The notes beneath the pieces were generated by a model, which did no database searches, was not told the origin of the DNA, and saw nothing but the letters and a program-made list of their open reading frames with translations. From Notoacmeibacter sp. MSK16QG-6 (GTDB taxonomy: Bacteria > Pseudomonadota > Alphaproteobacteria > Rhizobiales > Rhizobiaceae): a stretch of 64,000 bases of DNA. The stretch lies in contig NZ_JAMYXM010000004.1 in the NCBI RefSeq assembly GCF_024158145.1, positions 186,001-250,000 of the forward strand. Reading direction: 5' to 3'. The position numbers were made by a program, and so were the translations under genes. This document shows positions 26,540-35,586 of the stretch, in pieces; position 1 is the first letter of the stretch; each line of letters opens with the position of its first letter.

Positions 26540-29500
26540 GACATCGGAGACACGGCAGGGCGGCTCTCTGCCGCGTCCCTCTCCGGCAGAGATCGCGACC
26601 AGCGGCACATCGCTTTTCATTCGGCGTCCGGTTTTCGCGCTGGTTGTCAATCTGCTGATCATCGTTGCTGGCCTCGCCGGTATCTATGGCGGCGAGGTTC
26701 GCGAACTGCCCAATGTCGATCGCCCTGTCGTCAGTGTCCGGACAAGCTGGAGCGGCGCTGCGCCCGAAGCGGTCGACCGGGAAGTGACGGCTGTCATCGA
26801 AGCGGCCGCTGCGCGTGTATCGGGGCTGGAGACGATATCGTCGTCATCGTCGCAGGGAAGCAGCCGCGTGACGGCGGAGTTTTCTTCATCGACCGATATT
26901 TCCGTCGCCGCCGCCGATCTTCGCGACGCGGTGGCGCAGATTACCAACCAGTTGCCTGACGATGCCGACGAACCCCGTATCGTCAAGGCGGATTCCGATT
27001 CTGAGCCGGTGATGCGGATCGCCGTCACGTCTGACAGTCTGGGCGTGGCGGATCTCACCGTTTTGGTCGAGGACGAAATCGTCGACCGGCTTAATGCTGT
27101 TGATGGCGTCGCTGACGTGGATATTTACGGCGAGAAGGAAAAGGTGTTTCTAGTCGACCTCAATCCAGACGCCCTTGCCGCGCGCGGTCTTTCTCCGGGC
27201 GATTTGACCAGCGCATTCTCCTCGCTCTCGTTCGACGTGCCGGCGGGATCGTTGACGAGCGGCGGACAGAATCTGGTGGTCCGTGCGCAAAGCGATGTCA
27301 CCACCGCGGAAGATTTCGAGGCCATCGTATTGGCCGATCGTGTGCGGCTCGGTGATGTCGCAAGTGTGACGCTTGGTCCAGATATTGAGGGATCGAACCT
27401 GCGCGCCAACGGGCAGACCGGCGTAGGCATGGGAATCATCCGGCAGGCGTCGTCGAATACGTTGACCATCTCGGACGGTGTCCGCGCTGCAGTCGACGAT
27501 ATTCAAAGCCGTTTGCCGGAAGGCGTCTCGATCCAAGTGACGAGCGACGATGCTACCTTCGTTCGCGGGGCGATCACCGAGGTTCGAAATTCGCTGCTGA
27601 TCGCCGTGGTCGTGGTGGTAGCGGTGATCTTTCTGTTTCTGCTGGACTGGCGAGCGACACTCATTCCCACAGTGACGATCCCCGTCGCGCTTGTCGGCAC
27701 GTTCGCCGCCATCTGGCTTTCCGGGTTTTCCATCAACATTCTTACCCTGCTCGCGCTGGTTCTGGCAACTGGCATGGTGGTGGACGACGCCATCGTCGTG
27801 CTGGAAAATATCGTGCGAAAACGCAATGCGGGGTTCGGTCCACGCGCCGCCGCCGTGTTGGGGGTTCGCGAAGTTTTTTTCGCGGTGGTCGCCACGACGG
27901 CTACGCTTATCGCTGTCTTCGTGCCTGTATCCTTCCTCCCAGGCCAGGCAGGCAGTTTGTTCGGTGAATTCGGTTTCGTCCTGGCGTTCGCGGTGACGCT
28001 CTCCAGCCTCGTCGCGCTGACGCTCTGTCCGATGCTCGCATCGCGTCTCCTTAAAGCGCGGAGAGAAGGGCAAGCAGACCGCTCATCGATCTTCGGGCGC
28101 ATCGGATCGGGCCTCGAAGGCTTATACAGGGGGACGTTGCGGGCCGCGCTGGCATTCCCCTTCGCTGTCGTCCTGGCGATGGTTGTCTTCGCCGGTTCGG
28201 CTTGGATTGCCTTTCAAAGCGTCGACCGCGAATTGCTGCCGCTGGAGGACCGCTCAGTCGCTCTTCTATCCGTCAGCGTCGCATCCGGTGTCGCGCCGGA
28301 ATATACCGCTACCAAGTTACAGGAGATCGAAACTCTGATGGTGCCGCTCCGCGAGAGCGGCGAGGTACAAAACATCTTCTCTTTCTCTGGCAATCGCAGC
28401 CGGGGCGGCGGCTTCATGGTGCTCACCCTGGCGCCGTGGAACGAGCGTGAACGCAGTCAGAACGATATTGTCGGGGACATCAATACCGCCGTCGGCAAGG
28501 TCGCCGGGGTTCGAGCCTTCGCCATCCAGCCGAACTCGCTCGGCATACGGGGCGCCGGGCGGGGCCTCCGCGTGGCGCTGACGGGGCCGAGTTATCGCGT
28601 ATTGGGCGAAACCGCCGAAACGCTGGTCGATAAGCTGAAAACCGATCCACGCTTTTCCAATGCGCGCCAGGATTATTCGGCCTCGACACCGCAATTGTCC
28701 GTTTCGATCAATCGGGAGCGGGCCGCCGATCTCGGCATCGACTTCTCCGGGCTTTCCACCGCCCTTCAGGCCATGCTCGACGGCCGCGAGGTCGGCAGCG
28801 TGTTCATTGCGGATCGCGCCTTTCCGGTGAAACTGGTTTCGACGATCCGCCCTATCGACGATCCAACCGATCTGGAGAACGTCTACCTGAAGGCCAATGG
28901 CGGAAGAATGGTGCCGCTTTCCTCCATCGCCACGCTGACCGAAACCTCGGCAGCGTCCTCGCTGGGCCGTGAAGAGCAGCAACGTGCTGTCACCGTCACG
29001 GTGTCTCCTAACGGACTGGCCCTGGCGGCAGCGCTCGAAGAATTGACAAGCCTTGCCGAGCCGATCCTCCCGGACGGTGTAAGCATGATCCCTCTATCGG
29101 AAGCGGCGGTGCTGGATAAATCGACGACCGATCTGCTGATGACCTTCGGTATCGCTATTCTCGTCGTCCTTTTCGTGCTGGCGGCGCAGTTCGAAAGTTT
29201 TGTTTCGGCGCTCATCATCATGGCCACGGTGCCGGTCGGCCTTGCCTGCGCAATCTGGGCGATGGCGCTGCTGGGCATCAGCTTTAATGTTTACAGCCAG
29301 ATCGGGCTGGTGCTGCTGGTGGGCATCATGGCGAAGAACGGCATTCTGGTCGTCGAGTTCGCCAATCAGCTCAGAAATGCTGGGCGAAGCGTGCGCGAGG
29401 CGGTCGAGGAGGCGGCCATTTTGCGGTTGCGGCCGATCATGATGACAATGATTTCGACGATCTTCGGTGCACTGCCCCTGATCCTGTCAAGCGGGGCAGG

Positions 29501-29693
29501 GGCTGAAGCGCGAAACGCTCTCGGCTACGTCATCGTTGGGGGGCTTGGACTGTCGGCTATCGCAACGCTGTACCTGACGCCAGTCGTCTATCTTTTGATG
29601 GCGTGGCTGTCGACTCCGTCCGCCGAGGAAGCGGCGCGCCTGCAACGCGAACTGGCCCGCGCGGAAGAACTGGCGCCCGAAGAGGTGATTTGA
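26532..29693 (+). CDS. RND efflux permease (AcrB/MexB superfamily)
   Basis: The 1053-aa proton-driven pump has twelve predicted membrane helices and two large periplasmic loops. It starts with LFIRRPVFALVVNLLIIVAG, contains the conserved TM4 segment TGMVVDDAIVVLENI with the proton-relay aspartates, and a later VGIMAKNGILVVEFANQLR. It pairs with the adaptor before it; no outer-membrane factor gene is adjacent, so a TolC-like protein must come from elsewhere. I chose GTG 26532, overlapping the adaptor stop. The substrate is not known. Confidence 0.94.
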   Translation: MSETSETRQGGSLPRPSPAEIATSGTSLFIRRPVFALVVNLLIIVAGLAGIYGGEVRELPNVDRPVVSVRTSWSGAAPEAVDREVTAVIEAAAARVSGLETISSSSSQGSSRVTAEFSSSTDISVAAADLRDAVAQITNQLPDDADEPRIVKADSDSEPVMRIAVTSDSLGVADLTVLVEDEIVDRLNAVDGVADVDIYGEKEKVFLVDLNPDALAARGLSPGDLTSAFSSLSFDVPAGSLTSGGQNLVVRAQSDVTTAEDFEAIVLADRVRLGDVASVTLGPDIEGSNLRANGQTGVGMGIIRQASSNTLTISDGVRAAVDDIQSRLPEGVSIQVTSDDATFVRGAITEVRNSLLIAVVVVVAVIFLFLLDWRATLIPTVTIPVALVGTFAAIWLSGFSINILTLLALVLATGMVVDDAIVVLENIVRKRNAGFGPRAAAVLGVREVFFAVVATTATLIAVFVPVSFLPGQAGSLFGEFGFVLAFAVTLSSLVALTLCPMLASRLLKARREGQADRSSIFGRIGSGLEGLYRGTLRAALAFPFAVVLAMVVFAGSAWIAFQSVDRELLPLEDRSVALLSVSVASGVAPEYTATKLQEIETLMVPLRESGEVQNIFSFSGNRSRGGGFMVLTLAPWNERERSQNDIVGDINTAVGKVAGVRAFAIQPNSLGIRGAGRGLRVALTGPSYRVLGETAETLVDKLKTDPRFSNARQDYSASTPQLSVSINRERAADLGIDFSGLSTALQAMLDGREVGSVFIADRAFPVKLVSTIRPIDDPTDLENVYLKANGGRMVPLSSIATLTETSAASSLGREEQQRAVTVTVSPNGLALAAALEELTSLAEPILPDGVSMIPLSEAAVLDKSTTDLLMTFGIAILVVLFVLAAQFESFVSALIIMATVPVGLACAIWAMALLGISFNVYSQIGLVLLVGIMAKNGILVVEFANQLRNAGRSVREAVEEAAILRLRPIMMTMISTIFGALPLILSSGAGAEARNALGYVIVGGLGLSAIATLYLTPVVYLLMAWLSTPSAEEAARLQRELARAEELAPEEVI

Positions 29694-29707
29694 TCGGCGC
29701 CGGACAC

Positions 29708-30763
29708 TTATTCGGAAGCGGCTTCCTTCCACTCACGAACCAGATTGGTGACGAGGTCCGCCGCAGGCATAGGCCTGCTTTTGGCATGGCCTGTACCAGC
29801 CCAGAACGCGCCGTAATCGTGGCAGTCCTGCGCGCTTGCGATGCTATGGAGCGCCTTTCCCGCGCTATAAGTTCTCGGGTAGGCCGGAATGGCGCGATCT
29901 CCAGCCTCTTCTCCGATATCGGTCAGACGATTGGCAAAACCGCGCGCCGGGCGGCCCGATATCGCACGGGTCATGACGGTCTGGCGATTTTTGTCAGCCA
30001 GCCAAAGGCGCTGTGCTTGTGAGGCGGCGCTTTCCGGGCAGCCTGTAAACGCCGTTCCAAGTTGGCAGGCCCTCGCTCCCCGACCGATTGCCCTGGCAAT
30101 ACCGGTTCCGGTCATCAGTCCGCCGGCCGCGATTACCGGCAACTTCGTCACAGAAAGACACGCATCGAGAAGCCGATTGGCCGGCAGTTGCTCATCCTTT
30201 GCGGCTGGATTGAACATGCCTCGATGGCCGCCAGCCTCCCAGCCCTGCGCAACAATGAAATCCAGCCCGGCTTTCTCAATGATTTGGGCCTCGGTCACAT
30301 TCGTGGCCGTTGCGCCCAGACTTATCTCGGCCTTCCTGAGAGCAGCGATATGGTTCCGGTCCGGCAATCCAAAGTGGAAGGTCAGCGCCGCTGGCTTTTC
30401 TCGTAGCATCAGCGCCTGCATGTCCAGATCGTCCTGATAGGGCGTATAAGGCGTCGTCAGGCTTTCGGGCGCGGCGGCTCCGAAACGGACGAATTCGGCG
30501 TCGAGCTTCGCGAGCCACTCCCGTTCCACCTCCAGATCGGAGGGCTCGTTGCTGTGGCAGAAGACATTGAGAATAAAAGGTTGTTCCGTTCGCGATCGCA
30601 GATTCCCGATCGTCTCCTCGGCAGCTTCTGCGTTCATCGCGCCAAGTCCAAGCGATCCGACCGCTCCAGCATTACAAACAGCACCCGCCAGTTCAGGTGT
30701 GGAAATTCCGGCCATTGGCGCCTGGATGATCGGATGTCGGGCTTCGAGCCAGTTAAGACTCAT
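29708..30763 (-). CDS. Nitronate monooxygenase family protein
   Basis: The protein of about 351 aa is an FMN-dependent TIM barrel with HPIIQAPMAGISTPELA at the start, NVFCHSN, and the active-site segment FIVAQGWEAGGHRGMF, then PVIAAGGLMTG and GTAFTGCPESAAS. These match class I/II nitronate monooxygenases, which detoxify nitronates such as propionate-3-nitronate. A second in-frame ATG at 30775 would add MVPI; neither has a strong Shine-Dalgarno. It converges on the RND gene with a 14-bp gap. Confidence 0.9.
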   Translation of the reverse strand: MSLNWLEARHPIIQAPMAGISTPELAGAVCNAGAVGSLGLGAMNAEAAEETIGNLRSRTEQPFILNVFCHSNEPSDLEVEREWLAKLDAEFVRFGAAAPESLTTPYTPYQDDLDMQALMLREKPAALTFHFGLPDRNHIAALRKAEISLGATATNVTEAQIIEKAGLDFIVAQGWEAGGHRGMFNPAAKDEQLPANRLLDACLSVTKLPVIAAGGLMTGTGIARAIGRGARACQLGTAFTGCPESAASQAQRLWLADKNRQTVMTRAISGRPARGFANRLTDIGEEAGDRAIPAYPRTYSAGKALHSIASAQDCHDYGAFWAGTGHAKSRPMPAADLVTNLVREWKEAASE

Positions 30764-30880
30764 GATCGGCACCATTGAATCTTGAACGGATTTTAATATT
30801 GGAAACCATGACCTTATCAGTCTCTTGAGCTATGAAACAAAGGAAGTCGCAATCGGGCCGTACTGAGGAAAGATGTTTCA

Positions 30881-31417
30881 ATGAGCGAGATTTCAACCAG
30901 CCGAACCGGTCAGCCCTCCCGCTGGTCGACGCTTCATGTCTTTCTGCATTGGGCGGTCGTCGCTTTCATAATCGTGCAGTGGTGGACCGGTCACGATGTC
31001 GGCAGACTTCTCCATGCTGAAGAGAGGGGACGGACGGTCGATACGAGCGAGGCCGTGCTCGCTTATACGCATGTGGCATTCGGCGTTCTTGTGCTGCTGT
31101 CGATGCTGACACGCCTCTACGACCGCTATAGCCATGGACGTCCGCCTCATCCGCAAGATGTTCCGAACTGGGCGCATTGGCTGGCAAAGGCAACGCATCT
31201 CCTTCTTTACGCAGTCCTCATCGTGATGCCGCTCACGGGTCTGGCCGCCTTTTTCGGAGGGATTGAGCCTGCCGAAGAAGTCCACGAAACTCTTTGGACA
31301 GTTCTTCTGGTGCTCATCGTCCTCCATATCGTCGGCGCGTTCGTCAATCATTTCCATTACAAAAACGATGTGCTCCTTCGCATGATGCCCTGGCATCAAC
31401 GTCGGGCTGAAACATGA
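30881..31417 (+). CDS. Cytochrome b561 family protein
   Basis: The 178-aa membrane protein has four hydrophobic helices and four well-placed histidines for two b hemes: LHVFLHWAVVAF (helix 1), AYTHVAFGVLVLL (helix 2), ATHLLLYAVLIVMPLTG (helix 3) and LVLIVLHIVGAFVNHF (helix 4), ending with KNDVLLRMMP, a common b561 tail. It transfers electrons in the inner membrane, probably from quinol. A GAGGAAAG precedes the start. The gene lies 22 bp before cobU but is functionally unrelated as far as I can see. Confidence 0.93.
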   Translation: MSEISTSRTGQPSRWSTLHVFLHWAVVAFIIVQWWTGHDVGRLLHAEERGRTVDTSEAVLAYTHVAFGVLVLLSMLTRLYDRYSHGRPPHPQDVPNWAHWLAKATHLLLYAVLIVMPLTGLAAFFGGIEPAEEVHETLWTVLLVLIVLHIVGAFVNHFHYKNDVLLRMMPWHQRRAET

Positions 31418-31439
31418 ATCGGCCGGGGACGATACGCCT

Positions 31440-31958
31440 TTGACGACCGGTAACATCACGCTCGTTCTCGGCGGAGCGCGGTCCGGCAAGTCACGCTATG
31501 CCGAGAAACTTGTGACCGCTTTATCTGCGCCGTGGACATACATCGCAACGGCCCAGGCTTTCGACGACGAGATGAAGGCCCGCATTGCTTTACACCGGAG
31601 CCGCCGGGCCAGTGACTGGGAAACGGTGGAAGCGCCGCTGCGGATGGCAGAGGCATTGGCTGAGGTGCCAGAAGATCGTCCCGTCCTTGTCGACTGCCTG
31701 ACCCTCTGGCTCAGCAACCTCATTCTCGGCGAACTTGATGTTCAGGCCGCAATAGAGGCGTTGGAAAAGGCGCTCAACGGGCGCAGCGGATCGACCGTTC
31801 TGGTCTCGAACGAGGTGGGTCTATCCATCGTACCGGACAACGCGCTCGGCCGGCGGTTTCGCGATGCTCAGGGTGAGTTGAACCAGCGGATCGCGCAGAG
31901 AGCCGATAGAGTGGTCTTCATGGCAGCCGGTCTGCCTATGATTCTCAAGCCGCAATAG
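31440..31958 (+). CDS. cobU: Adenosylcobinamide kinase / phosphate guanylyltransferase
   Basis: The bifunctional enzyme (called cobP in aerobic organisms) phosphorylates adenosylcobinamide and transfers GMP to it late in cobalamin assembly. The 172-aa protein has the P-loop LVLGGARSGKSRYAE, TYIATAQAFDDEMKARIALH with the active-site His nearby, VLVDCLTLWLSNL and VSNEVGLSIVPDNALGRRFRD in parts. The start is a TTG at 31440, since no in-frame ATG exists before the P-loop. No other cobalamin gene is in the window. Confidence 0.93.
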   Translation: MTTGNITLVLGGARSGKSRYAEKLVTALSAPWTYIATAQAFDDEMKARIALHRSRRASDWETVEAPLRMAEALAEVPEDRPVLVDCLTLWLSNLILGELDVQAAIEALEKALNGRSGSTVLVSNEVGLSIVPDNALGRRFRDAQGELNQRIAQRADRVVFMAAGLPMILKPQ

Positions 31959-32082
31959 GCTAATCATCTGAAATTCCGATTGAGTTTGTCCTGGCGATCG
32001 TTGCCGTGACGGAAAAAGAATGGCTTTTACCGCCACTCTTGCCTACATGAACGTCCGTCCCTTCTTCCGACTGGAGATCGCG

Positions 32083-33132
32083 ATGAACGATATGGCTGCC
32101 ATGCAGGCGGAGCTTGCCAACCACTACGACCTGACGCCATCCATGGCGCGGGCGAAAGAGTTGGGCGAGATTTATGAGCGCATGGACCGTGTGGTGCCGC
32201 AAGCGGATTTCGCGCTCCATGCCCCCTACATCGAAGCGATCAATCGACTCAAAAAAGAGCGCAACGCTGTCATTCTGGCGCATAATTACATGACGCCGGA
32301 TATCTATCATGGCGTGGCGGATTTCGTCGGCGACAGCCTGCAACTCGCCATCGAGGCGACGCGGGTCGAAGAGCAGGTGATCGTCCAGTGCGGCGTGCAC
32401 TTCATGGCCGAGACGTCGAAAATCCTGAATCCGGACAAGACGGTCCTGATCCCGGATATGGGTGCCGGCTGTTCGCTGGCTGAAAGTATCACGGCCGAAG
32501 GCATTGAGGAGATGCGCGCGAAATATCCGGGGGCGCCGGTCGTGTCCTACGTCAACACGACGGCCGAGGTGAAGGCGGCGTCCGACATATGCTGCACGTC
32601 CTCCAACGCGCTTTCGATCGTTGAGAGTATGGAAAGCGATACTGTGATCATGACGCCGGATCAGTATCTGGCGCAGAATGTCGCAGCACAATCGACCAAA
32701 AACGTCGTCTACTGGCCGGGAAGCTGCATCGTCCACGAGCTGTATACGGCGGACGATATGAAGAGCTACCGCGAGAGCGACCCGGAGATGAAAATCATCG
32801 CTCACCCTGAATGCCCGCCGGATGTGGTGGCGGAAGCCGACTTCACCGGTTCGACCTCGGGCATTATCGGCTGGGTGCGCGACAACAAGCCGAAAAAGGC
32901 AATGCTGGTAACGGAATGCTCGATGGCGTCGAACATTTCCGACAGCCTGCCGGAGGTCGAGTTCGCCAAGCCATGCAATATGTGCCCCTATATGAAGAAG
33001 ATCACATTGGAGAAAATCCTCTGGAGCCTGCATACGATGAGCCCCGAGGTGCATGTCGATCCGCAGATTGCCGAAAAAGCACGGCAGAGCGTGCAGAAGA
33101 TGATCGACCTTTCCTCGTCACTGAAGAACTGA
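32083..33132 (+). CDS. nadA: Quinolinate synthase NadA
   Basis: NadA condenses iminoaspartate with dihydroxyacetone phosphate to quinolinate using a [4Fe-4S] cluster. The 349-aa protein has likely ligands Cys103 (VQCGVHFMAETSKI), Cys215 (WPGSCIVHE) and the CNMC pair at residues 298/301, with AVILAHNYM and MGAGCSLAE as further family blocks. I chose ATG 32083 with GGAG 8 bases upstream; the open frame reaches 32020 but adds nonconserved residues. It is the first gene of nadABC. Confidence 0.96.
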   Translation: MNDMAAMQAELANHYDLTPSMARAKELGEIYERMDRVVPQADFALHAPYIEAINRLKKERNAVILAHNYMTPDIYHGVADFVGDSLQLAIEATRVEEQVIVQCGVHFMAETSKILNPDKTVLIPDMGAGCSLAESITAEGIEEMRAKYPGAPVVSYVNTTAEVKAASDICCTSSNALSIVESMESDTVIMTPDQYLAQNVAAQSTKNVVYWPGSCIVHELYTADDMKSYRESDPEMKIIAHPECPPDVVAEADFTGSTSGIIGWVRDNKPKKAMLVTECSMASNISDSLPEVEFAKPCNMCPYMKKITLEKILWSLHTMSPEVHVDPQIAEKARQSVQKMIDLSSSLKN

Positions 33133-33148
33133 CGGACAGGATCGACTG

Positions 33149-34732
33149 ATGGGGGGAAATATTATCGATACCGAACGCGTCGTTATCGTCGGCGCTGGCC
33201 TTGCTGCGCTGTACGCCGCACTCAATCTGGCGCCGCGGCCGGTAGTTCTCATCTCGCCGGAATCGCTGGGGCAGGGCGCTTCGTCAGGCTGGGCGCAGGG
33301 CGGCATCGCCGCCTCGCTGGGTGACGATGACGCGCCCTCGCAACATGCGCATGACACTGAGGTTGCAGGGGCTGGCACGGTCGATCCGATTGTCGCGGCT
33401 TTCGTGACCTCCGCTGCGTCGGAGCATGTGCGCCACCTGACCGCGCTGGGCACGCCGTTCGACCGTGACGATGGTGAATACGTTCTTGGCTTAGAGGCAG
33501 CGCACAGCCATCCGCGTATCGCCAAGGTGAAGGGCGATCAGGCGGGTCGCGCTGTCATGGCGACGCTGATCGAGAAAGTCGTCCAGACGCCATCGATCCA
33601 GGTGTTGACGAACACGCTGGCGAGCGGCCTGGAGGTGCAGGAGGGGCGCGTTACGGGCGTCTTCATCGAACGTGCATCGGAGCCTTCCACACAGCCGGTT
33701 TTGCTACGTGGTGCAGCGCATTTGCTGGCAGGTGGCGGCTCGGCCGGTCTCTACGCGATCACGACCAATCCACCGCGCATCCGGGGCCACGTGATTGGAA
33801 TGGCTGCCCGTGCCGGTGCGGTGATCGGCGACCCGGAATTCGTGCAGTTCCATCCGACGGCCATCGATGCCGGCATCGATCCCGCTCCACTTGCGACAGA
33901 AGCGCTGCGAGGCGAGGGAGCGACCCTTATCAACAAGGACGGTGAGCGCTTCATGGAGGGCGTTCACCCCGACATGGAATTGGCGCCGCGCGACATCGTC
34001 GCCCGCGCGATTTTCAGCCAGAGCCAGCAGGGTATGCGGCCCATGCTCGATACACGCGATGCGTTGGGCGAAAAGGTTCTGACGCAATTTCCGGCTGTGG
34101 CTGAAGCTTGCCGCGAGGCGGGGATCGATCCCGTCGCAGAGGCTATTCCAGTCAACGCTGCCGCGCATTATCACATGGGCGGGGTCGCGGCCGATGTGAC
34201 CGGTCGGACCTCGTTGGACGGATTGTGGGTGGCGGGGGAAGTGGCGTCTACGGGGCTTCATGGCGCGAACCGGCTTGCCTCCAACGGTCTTCTCGAAGCG
34301 TTGGTCATCGCATCCAGTGCGGCTGAGGACATGGCCAAGGAACTGGGCATTTCAGGTGAAAATATCGCCGAAGTCAGCATCGATTTCGAGGAAGGCGGCG
34401 CATTGGCGGATCAGGCGGCTGTCGCCGAAATCCGGCAGCTGATGACCGATCACGTCGGTGTGGTACGCGATGCCGAAGGTTTGAAAACTGCTCTTCGTAA
34501 GATCGATGCGCTTGAGCGAGATACCGAGCCCTCGGATGCTTTTGCCAATATGATCGCGACGGCGACGCTGATCACGGCGGCGGCATTGAAGCGCGAGGAA
34601 TCGCGCGGCGGCCATTATCGTTCAGATTTCCCGGCACCCGATCCGCAACTGGCCAAGCGAACGAAGATGACTCTCGACGAAGCGCTCGCCATTCGTCGCG
34701 TGGCGGTTGAGCAGCCGGAGCCAGCGCAATGA
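33149..34732 (+). CDS. nadB: L-aspartate oxidase NadB
   Basis: NadB oxidises L-aspartate to iminoaspartate for NadA. The 527-aa flavoprotein has the N-terminal VVIVGAGLAALYAALNLA motif, SSGWAQGGIAASLG, the HPTAID and GERFMEG blocks, and HYHMGGVAADVTGRTSLDGL with the substrate-binding residues, followed by VASTGLHGANRLASNGLLE. It starts 16 bp after nadA and overlaps nadC by 4 bases. Confidence 0.96.
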   Translation: MGGNIIDTERVVIVGAGLAALYAALNLAPRPVVLISPESLGQGASSGWAQGGIAASLGDDDAPSQHAHDTEVAGAGTVDPIVAAFVTSAASEHVRHLTALGTPFDRDDGEYVLGLEAAHSHPRIAKVKGDQAGRAVMATLIEKVVQTPSIQVLTNTLASGLEVQEGRVTGVFIERASEPSTQPVLLRGAAHLLAGGGSAGLYAITTNPPRIRGHVIGMAARAGAVIGDPEFVQFHPTAIDAGIDPAPLATEALRGEGATLINKDGERFMEGVHPDMELAPRDIVARAIFSQSQQGMRPMLDTRDALGEKVLTQFPAVAEACREAGIDPVAEAIPVNAAAHYHMGGVAADVTGRTSLDGLWVAGEVASTGLHGANRLASNGLLEALVIASSAAEDMAKELGISGENIAEVSIDFEEGGALADQAAVAEIRQLMTDHVGVVRDAEGLKTALRKIDALERDTEPSDAFANMIATATLITAAALKREESRGGHYRSDFPAPDPQLAKRTKMTLDEALAIRRVAVEQPEPAQ

Positions 34733-35586
34733 CGGATGCCGCGATGCGCGTTCCAGACCTTGTTCTTGAACCGATGGTTCGCAACGCGCTGCTGGAAGAT
34801 ATGGGCGCTTACGGCGATGCCACGACGCGCGCGGTCATCCCGTCCGGTACGCGCTGGCGCGCTGAGATGCGCGCACGAGAAGCGGGGCGCATCTCCGGCA
34901 TGGCGATTGCCGCGCTGGCCTTTCGACTGGTCGATCCGCAACTTGTCGTGTCGGTGATTGTCGAGGATGGGCAGGCCTGCGAGGCTGGCGCCATCGTCAT
35001 GGCGATCGAAGGCGAGGCTGCGTCCATACTCATGGGCGAGCGGGTGGCTTTGAACTTCGCCGGGCGGTTGAGTGGTATCGCGACCATGACCGGTGCATTC
35101 GTCGCCGAAGCGGCGGGGACATCCACGCGCATCACCTGTACGCGCAAGACGACGCCGGGCCTCCGAATTGCAGAGAAGCTGGCGGTGCTGCACGGCGGCG
35201 GCTTTAACCATCGCTATTCGCTGTCCGACGCGATCCTCATCAAGGACAATCACATCGCTGCGGCTGGCGGCGTTCGGGACGTGCTGCGGGCCGTAAAGGC
35301 AAGCTCCAGCCACATGATGGCGGTCGAGATCGAGGTCGATACACTCGATCAGCTTGCCGAGGTTTTGGAAGAGGGCGGGGCGCATAACGTCCTGCTCGAC
35401 AATATGGATACGCCGATGTTGGCCGAAGCCGTTCGCATGGTGGATGGACAGATCAAAACGGAAGCATCCGGCAATATGAAGCTGGAACGGATTGCCGAAG
35501 TGGCTGCAACCGGCGTCGACTATATCTCCGTCGGCGCGCTGACCCACTCTGTCCGAACGCTCGATCTGGGCCTGGATTTCTCTTAG
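34729..35586 (+). CDS. nadC: Nicotinate-nucleotide pyrophosphorylase NadC
   Basis: NadC converts quinolinate and PRPP to nicotinate mononucleotide. The 285-aa protein shows LLEDMGAYGDATTRAV, ALNFAGRLSGIATMT, TCTRKTTPGLRIAEKLAV, GGGFNHRYSLSDAILIKDNH in parts and VDYISVGALTHSVRTLDLGL. It closes the nadABC operon for de novo NAD synthesis. Its last bases overlap tail to tail with the convergent molybdoenzyme gene. Confidence 0.96.
   Translation: MTDAAMRVPDLVLEPMVRNALLEDMGAYGDATTRAVIPSGTRWRAEMRAREAGRISGMAIAALAFRLVDPQLVVSVIVEDGQACEAGAIVMAIEGEAASILMGERVALNFAGRLSGIATMTGAFVAEAAGTSTRITCTRKTTPGLRIAEKLAVLHGGGFNHRYSLSDAILIKDNHIAAAGGVRDVLRAVKASSSHMMAVEIEVDTLDQLAEVLEEGGAHNVLLDNMDTPMLAEAVRMVDGQIKTEASGNMKLERIAEVAATGVDYISVGALTHSVRTLDLGLDFS

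Noticed and set aside
31960-33054. 364-codon minus-strand open frame
   Set aside because: It is fully antisense to nadA and shows only Arg/His-rich low-information sequence.
34615-35547. 310-codon minus-strand open frame
   Set aside because: It is antisense to nadC and the end of nadB, both strongly supported.
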